Positions 18,281 through 25,020 of a stretch of DNA of 64,000 nt are shown here, one piece after another. Origin of the DNA: Paulinella micropora (Eukaryota > Cercozoa > Imbricatea > Euglyphida > Paulinellidae); contig WBZZ01001773.1 of NCBI GenBank assembly GCA_019918135.1, forward strand, positions 77,001-141,000, given 5' to 3'. Position 1 is the first letter of the stretch; each line of letters begins with the position of its first letter. The notes beneath the pieces are model-generated. The model had not been told where the DNA came from, ran no database searches, and saw nothing but the letters and a program-made list of their open reading frames with translations. The position numbers were made by a program, and so were the translations under genes.

Positions 18281-18919
18281 AGATTTCAATCCGATCTGCT
18301 GTATGGTTCTGGCCAGGAGGATCTGCGCTTGCCCGGCTGCAATTGGACCACCGACGAATATCCGTTCCTGACTTGTGTTAAGCTTGGCTTTCGCGCGGGC
18401 GCCGACGCCCGCGCGAAACACATCTTGCAAGAAGCAGCCGGATTTTCGCCCGAAACGGCGCGCTTGGTCATGGAGTATGCGCCCACGAGCTGCACTGTAA
18501 CTGGCAGCCGGCTCCGCCATAACCTGTGCTTGCTGGATTACGATGAAAATAATGATGAACGTGACCTTACGACGGGCGCATTGGAACTGGACGGGTTTGT
18601 CCTGTGCAGCGACGTACCTGGCGCCCTCTCTGATTTTCTGCATGAGTTCTCAAACCATAAGCTGCGGTTGTTAAACTGTACGCTCGAGTGCGGCGTGGAC
18701 GCCAGGAATTGGGCCAGAGCTCTGCAACCGCTGGTCTGGGGTTTGAACGAACTTTTTTTGCGCGGCTGTGACTTCGTCGACTACCGCTTTGTCGCCCAGG
18801 CGCTGGAACCCATATGCCACGGAACGAGCTGGGCCATGAAGGTGCGCTTGCAGCGCCTGGACCTCAGCGGCACCCACGTCCGGGAGCAGGCTTGGAACGC
18901 ATTGCCTCGCTTGACCTGA
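18281..18919 (+). pseudogene. LRR-like protein remnant
   Basis: A plus-strand open frame of about 210 codons encodes a balanced sequence with weak leucine-rich repeats: HKLRLLNCTLECGVDA, LNELFLRGCDFVDYRFV and LQRLDLSGTHVREQAW. No F-box or start codon is visible; the upstream part passes into the repeat shared with 362-455. It ends at a stop at 18919. It may be the C-terminal part of another F-box/LRR paralogue. A 13-base perfect inverted repeat lies inside (18389-18418). Confidence 0.5.
18389..18418. repeat. 13-base perfect stem
   Basis: TTTCGCGCGGGCG, loop CCGA, CGCCCGCGCGAAA. It lies within the coding remnant and encodes a GADARA-like stretch. Confidence 0.75.
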
Positions 18920-18954
18920 TTTAAGGTCTAAAAAGTCCCACAACTGACGCCGGA

Positions 18955-19120
18955 GGTATAGCTGTTGCAGATGCAGTAATTGCCGTCGCCTAGCTACGGG
19001 AAACGCTGCAAATCGTGCTGGCCCGTCACGCTGCTCACGTAGGCGCGCCGGCCTACGTCCCAGTCCAACACCGCGGGGCCCAGCAGCACGTTCGCGTCCC
19101 TAAAGGCGCCAGGCTCCGAA
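18955..19120 (-). pseudogene. Orphan coding remnant
   Basis: The minus strand reads SEPGAFRDANVLLGPAVLDW, then DVGRRAYVSSVTGQHDLQRF, then a Cys-containing tail. It is protein-like but broken. No family was recognised. Confidence 0.35.
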
Positions 19121-19159
19121 CGCGTGCTGTATCCAGTCTTAGACTAGGCACCGGAGGGT

Positions 19160-19342
19160 AGCAAATGGAATGGAAATGAGTCCATCCCCGTTGAGTACAC
19201 ACAGTTGGCCAAGATCTATCACCTGCGCCACAAATCAAGGAGACAGCGCCCTGTCGAGTTTTCTGCCTTTCCAAACGACGAAGACGGAAAGCCTGCAAAG
19301 GGCTTGTTATTCCCTTACAAAGTTACTAGGTTACCCTTTTGT
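19160..19342 (+). pseudogene. 3' end of a lost gene
   Basis: The plus strand encodes VEYTQLAKIYHLRHKSRRQR, PVEFSAFPNDEDGKPAKGLL, then FPYKVTRLPFCSFN and a stop that overlaps a TTTTAATTAAAAATAAC signal. A coding end fused to this signal matches the way intact genes of the window end, so this looks like a genuine gene tail. There is no start. Family unknown. Confidence 0.45.
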
Positions 19343-19355
19343 TCTTTTAATTAAA
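19338..19355 (+). terminator. TTTTAATTAAAA polyadenylation-like signal
   Basis: Follows the coding tail at 19160-19342 directly; it contains ATTAAA on both strands. Confidence 0.45.
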
Positions 19356-20382
19356 AATAACATTTTTTTGAATCACTGTTTGTGCGGACCGCCCTGGCAT
19401 GGGCTCAGGGGCATCTTCTTAGTTTTGTTTCTTGAATGAAATTTGTTGCCAAATTGTCAATGTATGTTTCACCAGAAAACCTATTGGCACCCTTTTCTTT
19501 GTCAGTGATTTTCTGTTATTGTTTTTTACACCGGCGAAGCGCGCCCCTGCCGTCTCTTTTCCCTCTCCCTCCTCCCTCCCTTCCCCTTTCGTGCGCCTAT
19601 CCGATAAGAAGGAGCGGCGGTGAGAAGGAAGGCGGGAAGGAGAGAGGGGAGGCAGGAAGGCGAGGGACAGGGAAGGAAAGGAAAGAGGGAGGGGGTGAGA
19701 GGAAGACGGAATGAGCTAAACCCCCCGTCCGAGAACTACTAAGAGAGAGGGGCGGGGGGAGGACTTTCATAGCTCCCACCCATGCACCTGTCTGGGAACG
19801 AGCAGCACACCCCTTCTCATCCTCGGAGAGGAGGAGGGTGCTGTGATATGGTCAAATTGTGGGAGTGATATAGTCGTGAAAAACTTAGCGCCAAATGAAC
19901 GGGTCGCTCCGGTCTCTTTCCTCGGGGTTTTAGCGGTCGTTTTCCCGCGGGAAAAAACGTGCGCCAAAATTTTTTTTGTTGCGCAAATGACAAGTCCTGC
20001 GCACTCCCTCCCCCCTCGGAGGGAGGAGGGAGCGGGAAGAGAAGGGGGGAGGGGGAGAGAAAGGGGAGCGGGGGAAAAACACGGGGCAAAGAACGGGGGC
20101 GCCCCTTTCTCTTCCTCCCTCTCTCTTCCCCTTTAAACAAACGAAAGGGGGGAAGGGGAGAGGAAGGGTTTTCCTCCCTCTCCCCTCCCTCGTCCCTCTT
20201 TCATCCCTCTCCCCTCTTCCCTCCGTTCCCCCTCCCCTTTTTTTTCGGCAAGAGGATTCTTCTCTTTCTCTCTTCTTTTTTTTGCACAAAATTTGTCGCC
20301 AAATCTGCGTATTTTACAAATTCTTGGTGCGGCCCCGCCCCCCTTCCCCTTCCCACTCTCACTCCCGAGTCTCAGACGGGGT
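19356..20382. repeat. Repeat modules, no gene
   Basis: Contains a TTGTTATTG...GGCGAAGCGCGCCCC module (about 19495-19555), G/A-rich tracts, an inverted copy of the window-start module (19700-19830), a partial subfamily B hairpin (about 19845-19875), the GCGCCAAA module (19876-20010) and a TTTGTCGCCAAATCTGCG leader without its hairpin (20290). Confidence 0.5.
19876..20010. repeat. Module with GCGCCAAA sites
   Basis: Copy of the module at 7720 with AACTTAGCGCCAAATGAACG and GTGCGCCAAAATTTTTTTTG. Confidence 0.6.
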
Positions 20383-20473
20383 CCGTGGGTGCAGGGCAAT
20401 GATATGAGTCGCAAGCATTAGGTACGGGTCGACCTCTAAGAACTCACTGTAAGGCCTGGCCAGGCTGACAAGA
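20383..20473 (-). pseudogene. Internal fragment of the 1114-residue membrane protein gene
   Basis: Nearly identical to 27127-27215: GGTGCAGGGCAATGAT, GGTACGGGTCGACCTCTAAG and ACTCACTGTAAGGCCTGGCC. Its few differences suggest a fairly recent copy. A signal-like AATAATAAATTTAT follows at about 20500. Confidence 0.75.
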
Positions 20474-20719
20474 AAAACAAATGCTTGTTTTTTTAATAAG
20501 AATAATAAATTTATAATCATTCGCTTTGCTCGATCACTCGTCCGTCCTTATCGAGGAATATAGGAGAGAACAGCTGCCAGAAATTTTTGGGGAAGGGGTT
20601 TTTTTACAAGCTATACCACCAAAGGTGCCGCAGAGGAGGAGGGAGCAGAGAGAGAGCGCGCAACCAAAAAGTTTTTTAATCTCAGGAACAACGTGTGTTT
20701 TTTCTTCTTCTTTTTTCTG
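20474..20719. other. AT-rich spacer with AATAATAAA signal
   Basis: AATAAGAATAATAAATTTAT at about 20492-20512 is a likely polyadenylation signal on either strand; MYND copy 3 ends at 20720 and reads toward it. Confidence 0.4.
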
Positions 20720-21103
20720 CTAGGCCAGTGGCAGCCGTGTGATGGTGGTTAAGGTCCGCATGAAACCGCCCTCGCGTCCTGTCTCCACGTCGACGACGAC
20801 CCCGACGTACTTGCTACTACTACTACAAGCTGCAGTACTACGCTGCAGTTGTTGCAGCTTGTGGTAGTAGGGCTGTCGCGGTAATTCCGGCGAAACACGC
20901 TGCAACACGTAGTGGGTTATGTCCTGCACTGCCGTCGGTTTGTGCGCACGTTCCTTGCAGGTCTGTTTGTGCTCGGGCCAGTCTCGCTTCTGGCACGTGC
21001 GGCCACAGTAGTGTACAACCCGGCAGCAGCCGCAGATCCGCATGCTCTTGCCACGGCCAGAAACCGAACAACCCGTCCAGCCGCACTGGTACTTCTTCTT
21101 CAT
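20720..21103 (-). CDS. MYND zinc-finger protein, divergent copy 3
   Basis: A 127-codon frame from the ATG at 21103 (MKKKYQCGWTGC). The finger reads CGWTGCSV, ICGCCRVVHYCGRTCQKRDW, then EHKQTC, with all MYND zinc positions. The tail ends like the other copies: YVGVVVDVETGREGG and LTTITRL, which fixes it as a paralogue. The upstream frame holds a long Arg run from a GAA/TTC repeat and was not taken as coding. It is divergently arranged with the RING gene at 21348, sharing a 245-base spacer rich in (TTC)n, C runs and G runs. Confidence 0.8.
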   Translation of the reverse strand: MKKKYQCGWTGCSVSGRGKSMRICGCCRVVHYCGRTCQKRDWPEHKQTCKERAHKPTAVQDITHYVLQRVSPELPRQPYYHKLQQLQRSTAACSSSSKYVGVVVDVETGREGGFMRTLTTITRLPLA

Positions 21104-21347
21104 AATTTTTGTCTTGCTGATGGTTTTCTTTCTGTCGCTTCTTCTTCTTCTTCTTCTTCTTCTTCTTCTTCTTCTTCTCGTGTTCCTCCCCACCCCCCCC
21201 CCCCCTTCGCACCCACGCTCTCTTACGAAGAGGGCGCACGGGGTGGGCGGGGGGGGGGAGTGTGCCCCCCCCCCCCCCCCCTCGTTGATCTTTCTTTGCT
21301 TATCCGCCACGCTTAGCCCACACAAGATAAAAAAGGAAATCAGCACA
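21104..21347. promoter_or_regulatory. Divergent promoter region with TTC repeat and C/G runs
   Basis: Between MYND copy 3 (-) and the RING gene (+). It holds a (TTC)n run at about 21138-21177, a C run near 21195, a G run near 21250 and a long C run near 21265-21282. Such homopurine/homopyrimidine stretches mark several start regions in this window. Confidence 0.5.
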
Positions 21348-22034
21348 ATGAGTAGTAGTAGCAATATTAGTTTGCGTTCCCAGCCAAAGCGTACATCTTC
21401 CACCGAGGCAACAGACGCGACGCACCGCAAGCGCAGGCAGACTAGCCCCCTCCCACCCCCAGTGCTTTCTCCGGACCCGATCAGCAACAATCAAATCGAA
21501 GAGTCCTTGGGCCCCTCTGACAATACCGTCGCGGAAGCAGCCCATTCTTCCTCTTCCTTTTCCTTTCCTGCTACCGGGGGGCAGACTACCCCCGAGACCA
21601 CCGCCGAGAATACCTTTGCGACAGAGCTCGACAATATTCTAGCACAGTTCCACAATGGCTCCTCGCAGAGATTTATGTTTAGTGTGAACGTGAGCGAGTT
21701 AAGCCTTGCAAGTTTCTTTGCTGTTTTACAAGCAAGAGGACTACAGGAAATCTCAGAAATTAAAGTCGCAGAGCCCCGGGGCCTGTCGGCGGCCGGCCTA
21801 GATCTCTTGCCCGAGCTAGAGGTGTTCGCTGATTTTTTGCAAGCCCCGGGGGCGCCCAAGGAGTGTGCCATCTGTCTGCAGGAGCTCGTCGCGGGGGACA
21901 AGCTACGAGGCATCCCTTGCACACATTATATGCACAGAGATTGCCTTGACCAATGGCTCCAAACCAACGGTTCCTGTCCTGTTTGTCGCACCGTGGTGTT
22001 TGATGAGGAAATTGCTACCTCTCCCTTCTGCTGA
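21348..22034 (+). CDS. RING-H2 finger protein
   Basis: A 228-codon frame from the ATG at 21348 (MSSSSNISLRSQPKR). The N-terminal half is Ser/Thr/Pro-rich and probably disordered. The middle has NVSELSLASFFAVLQARGLQ and LDLLPELEVFADFL. The C-terminal RING-H2 finger reads CAICLQEL, then IPCTHYMHRDCLDQWL, then CPVCR, with the C-x2-C, C-x-H-x2-H-x2-C and C-x2-C order. Such proteins are E3 ubiquitin ligases. Large DNA viruses often carry them to remove host factors; the target here is unknown. Degenerate copies lie at 1600-1970 and 22155-22215. Confidence 0.85.
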   Translation: MSSSSNISLRSQPKRTSSTEATDATHRKRRQTSPLPPPVLSPDPISNNQIEESLGPSDNTVAEAAHSSSSFSFPATGGQTTPETTAENTFATELDNILAQFHNGSSQRFMFSVNVSELSLASFFAVLQARGLQEISEIKVAEPRGLSAAGLDLLPELEVFADFLQAPGAPKECAICLQELVAGDKLRGIPCTHYMHRDCLDQWLQTNGSCPVCRTVVFDEEIATSPFC

Positions 22035-22154
22035 CAGTACTAGAATTAGTCACGACCTTGCAAACAAACGCGCTGCTTGTCGGGCTCCCGCTTTGCGTAT
22101 GACAGCACGCACGGCGAGTTGGCTCCGAGAGGGTCGCGGTAAACCGCGTGTCGT

Positions 22155-22215
22155 CGGGGCACCAAGCGTGCGTAGACCCCTGGCTGCGAACCAAGGATTC
22201 GTGCCCCGTGCAGAA
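22155..22215 (+). pseudogene. Short RING-finger fragment
   Basis: Carries AAGCGTGCGTAGACCCCTGG and CTGCGAACCAAGGATTCGTG, the same bases as the second half of the RING remnant at 1600-1970. It leads directly into the repeat at 22207-22343. Confidence 0.6.
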
Positions 22216-22343
22216 AAAGCAGAAAAAGGCACATCTTGTAGATTGTTTTTTTGGATCTTTTTTATCAGAATAATTAAACTAGTCTCTTTGCAAATTTCTT
22301 CTCATGTTACAAAAATAACACCTACTAATCATTGTGGTTCTGT
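22207..22343. repeat. Direct repeat, partner at 16720-16856
   Basis: Nearly identical to its partner over about 137 bases, including AGAATAATTAAAC. Confidence 0.7.
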
Positions 22344-22454
22344 TCGGGTGCAAAGCGTCTAGGCATGGTGTTCGCGTCGCTCAGAGCGCGTGCAAACACG
22401 TCCCAAAAAAAATGATTTTTCTACTTGTCATACTCCCGCAGATATTTCCGCAGA

Positions 22455-22610
22455 TCTTGCGCACCGTGCTCCGGCACGACCCTGCGGCGGATGGATGGGT
22501 GGTGGTTAATGTGCTAGGAGGACAAAAGCCCCCGGCCGGCCCAGACGGCGTCCCGTCCGTGCCATGGCTCGGCCATCATCGTGCGCAAGGTCAGAATAGT
22601 ATGAAAAGAG
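22455..22610 (+). repeat. Repeated cassette with conserved protein-like frame
   Basis: Reads HDPAADGWVVVNVLGGQKP, then PSVPWLGHHRAQGQ. Its left end GCACCGTGCTCCAGCACG-like sequence is shared with 10440. It is preceded by CAGAGCGCGTGCAAACACG (22381). Confidence 0.5.
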
Positions 22611-22734
22611 AAAAAATTCTCTTTTGGTCTAAAGCTCGACAAGGCATTGCACTTGACACTTGCAACTGCACTCTCAGGCTGCCGCAGCATCCGGCCCACT
22701 CGACGGTCCTACACTTGAACACTGAAAACTAGGC

Positions 22735-22885
22735 GCGGAGGACCGTGCTCCAGCACGACCCTGCGCGAATAGTACTGCCCCTGTGGTCAATGTGCTAGGA
22801 GGACAAGAGCCCCCGGCCGGCCCCGACGGCGTCCTGTCCGTGCCATAGCTCGGCCACTGTGCGCAGGGTCAGAAAAATATGAACA
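22735..22885 (+). repeat. Repeated cassette, tandem neighbour
   Basis: Same module as 22455 about 280 bases away, with GGAGGACAAGAGCCCCCGGC and GTCAGAAAAATATGAA at its end. Confidence 0.5.
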
Positions 22886-23032
22886 TAGGGGAGGCCGACC
22901 TGTGGAGGCGTTGCATGTATTTATTTCTTTTGCAGCTTCTGCGCCCTTCCCCTCCCCTCCCCCTTTCAGCCCGCGTCGGCGGGCTGGCTTCTCTCCATTC
23001 CAGTTCCCTCTCTTTCTCTTAGTTCTCAGTGC

Positions 23033-23240
23033 TAAGCCCTAGCAAGAAGCAGAAATTGTCAGGATTTGCCTGCAAACCTCGGCCGTCAAGCCGACAAGGG
23101 CATGCAGGGGCGCTCGCTGTGACTGGTGCGTATTGTGTAGATGAGCAGCGACATAACAGCCCCTCCCCCCCCCCCCCCTTCCCTCTACCGCTCCCTGACA
23201 GGAGAGAGCGGGGGCAAGACAGATCTTGCTTGATTCTCTA
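23033..23240. repeat. Direct repeat, partner at 13683-13990
   Basis: Shorter copy lacking about 85 internal bases and half of the 32-base palindrome. Confidence 0.65.
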
Positions 23241-23562
23241 CTGCTTCTTCCCTCTTTCTCAATTGCCAAGATTAAAATTTTGTCAGGGACTTTTTCTGTT
23301 AGTTTTTTTTTTTACATTCTTAGCATGCCCCACACTACTCCCCCTGCCCTGCTCCTCTCTTCTTTTTTTTTGCACAAAATTTGTCGCCAAATCTGCGTAT
23401 GTGTGTGCGCCTGGAATGATATGGCCGAAAAATGCAAATATTGCCGGAAAAGCCTGGAAACGCTGCCCTTTCTCTCTCCCAGCAGCGAGGTGCGGTGTAG
23501 GCTGGCCGGCTACGTGGCGAGGCTATTCGATCGCCTCAGTGCCAAGATGAAAAAAAAATTGT
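23241..23562. repeat. Repeat modules, no gene
   Basis: A TTAAAATTTTGTCAGGG module (23260-23325), a subfamily A hairpin with a decayed right arm (23418-23471), then sequence like 15950-16000. Confidence 0.5.
23418..23471. repeat. Hairpin repeat, subfamily A, decayed
   Basis: The left arm GATATGGCCGAAAAATGCAA is kept and the right arm stops after CTGCCCTTTCTC. Confidence 0.55.
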
Positions 23563-23580
23563 CTAGCTTTTAATAAACCA
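23563..23580. terminator. AATAAA signal near MYND gene 2
   Basis: Same CTTTTAATAAACC context as 16000-16016. Confidence 0.45.
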
Positions 23581-23608
23581 AAAAATCTTTTTCACACGTC
23601 CAGTAAAT

Positions 23609-24106
23609 TTAGTTTTCCCGGTGTACGCGCAGAGAGCACGAAGCCTCGTCCGGCCGCAGCCGCACGATCGTGGTCAGCGTGTTCAAGAAGCCGTTTGCGT
23701 CGCGGCTGATCTCGACGTCCACAATGACGCCCACGCCCTGGCTGCGCGGAGAGCGCTGCAGGGCCCTGTGCCAGTTCGTTTTCTTAGCTAGATCCGCCGC
23801 GCTCAGGACCTCCACCTCGCGTGTCGAATAGCCCAGCTGCTGGGGGACTACAATGTGCACCGCCCCGTCGGCGTCCGCCCGCAGCAGGTATTCTCTGGGC
23901 AGCCCGTCTAGTACCTCCAGCGTGATTTCGTGCACGCTCCTGGGTTCGCTAGGCCGGGAGGTGCACGTTTGTTTACGCTCTGGCCAGTGCTTCTTTTGGC
24001 AGGCCCGGCTGCAATAGCGTACGACGTAGCACCGAGCACACAAAGGCAGCTGGTGGTCGTGATGACTAGTGTTAGGACATGGCGGCCAGCCGCACAAATG
24101 AGGCAT
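23609..24106 (-). CDS. MYND zinc-finger protein, copy 2
   Basis: A 165-codon frame from the ATG at 24106 (MPHLCGWPPCPN), the same length as copy 1 (16051-16548), to which it is nearly identical. Differences are scattered substitutions such as ERKQTC for EHKQTC. The MYND pattern CGWPPCPN, LCARCYVVRYCSRACQKKHW is complete, and the conserved tail (DGLPREYLLRA, SQGVGVIVDVEISRDA, LTTIVRLRPDEA) is kept. Both copies have the same 3' flank, while the 5' flanks differ: here a fragment of the 1114-residue gene starts at once. This indicates a segmental duplication whose edge lies near the start codon. Confidence 0.85.
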   Translation of the reverse strand: MPHLCGWPPCPNTSHHDHQLPLCARCYVVRYCSRACQKKHWPERKQTCTSRPSEPRSVHEITLEVLDGLPREYLLRADADGAVHIVVPQQLGYSTREVEVLSAADLAKKTNWHRALQRSPRSQGVGVIVDVEISRDANGFLNTLTTIVRLRPDEASCSLRVHREN

Positions 24107-24137
24107 CCGAGCAGCTCGAAAAACCAATCCGCGGCAG

Positions 24138-24232
24138 AGCTCCGGGAATCCGGCGTAATGACTCCAATCCCCTTCCATCTGACAGTATATGGGAGAGACA
24201 GGTTATAGCGCAGCAAGGTTTGAAATCTTGAG
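24138..24232 (-). pseudogene. Fragment of the 1114-residue membrane protein gene
   Basis: The minus strand reads FQTLLRYNLSLPYTV, against FQTLLRYNQSFSYRS near the C terminus of the protein at 25021-28365, followed by a region matching the PYGESPELSW segment more loosely. Confidence 0.6.
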
Positions 24233-24473
24233 GACACAAGTGCGCCAAATTTGCGTATGTGTGCGCCTGGAATGATAGGGCCAGGCTGCCTTCGCTAAAA
24301 GCGCCATCAAGAAAGTACCAAAAAATCCGCCAGAACTCGTTCAGCCGGAGTCTCGACAAGGGAGAAGGGAGGGGGGGGGGGGGCGTCCGGCATTGGGGGC
24401 TTGGTTGAGGCGTTTCATATATTTTGCTTTTGTAGCTTCTCTCCCTCCCCCCTTGCCCTTCCCCTGTTCTTTG

Positions 24474-24605
24474 AGCCCCCCGGGCTCAGGGGGCTCAGTG
24501 ACAGGAAAGAACAAAAGGGGGGGGGGGAGGGGGGGCCCCCCCCCCCTCTGTGGGCTCCCAAAAAAGTTCAGTTATTTTTGTTCTCGCTTCAGCCCGCTGG
24601 CTTCT
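24474..24605. repeat. GC-rich palindromic block
   Basis: Copy of the block at 6515, ending in a shortened CAGCCCGCTGGC. Confidence 0.55.
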
Positions 24606-24798
24606 CAGTTTCAAGTACAAGACTTTGTCGAGCTTTAATTCAGCGTATTTTACAAATTCTTGGCGCGCCCCCCTCCCCCTTCCATCTTCTTTCTGCCGCT
24701 CCCCCTTTCTCTTTGATCTCCCTCTCTCAGTTTTCAGTGCCAAAATTAAAACTTTGTCAAGGATTCTTTTTCGCGTGATATGGTCAAATTTTGGGAGT

Positions 24799-24864
24799 GA
24801 TATAACTGAAAAAATGCAGTGCTACCAAAAAACCTTGAAGCACCGCCTTTTCCGGTCGTATCAT
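24799..24864. repeat. Hairpin repeat, subfamily B (rightmost copy)
   Basis: GATATAACTGAAAAAATGCAG against CCGCCTTTTCCGGTCGTATC. No further copy was seen to the right of this point. Confidence 0.6.
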
Positions 24865-24871
24865 AGTCGTG

Positions 24872-24955
24872 CCAAACTTAGCGCCAAATGAACGGGCCGC
24901 TCCGGTCTCTTTCGCGGGGTTTTAGCGGTCGTTTTCCAGCGAAAAAGGGGCGCGG
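24872..24955. repeat. Module with GCGCCAAA site (rightmost copy)
   Basis: AACTTAGCGCCAAATGAACG and the CCGGTCTCTTTCGCGGGG segment. Confidence 0.55.
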
Positions 24956-25020
24956 GGGAAAACCCCGGGGAAGAGAACGGGGGCGCCCCTGCCTCCCACT
25001 TCTCGTCCATTTGTAGCAAG

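Larger units (their letters stand above)
24233..25020. repeat. Repeat modules, no gene
   Basis: A CCAAATTTGCGTATGTGTGC leader without its hairpin (24243), a GC-rich palindromic block (24474-24605), TTTAATTCAGCG (about 24610-24670) and TTAAAACTTTGTCAAGG (about 24735-24780) modules, a subfamily B hairpin (24799-24864) and the GCGCCAAA module (24872-24955). Confidence 0.55.
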
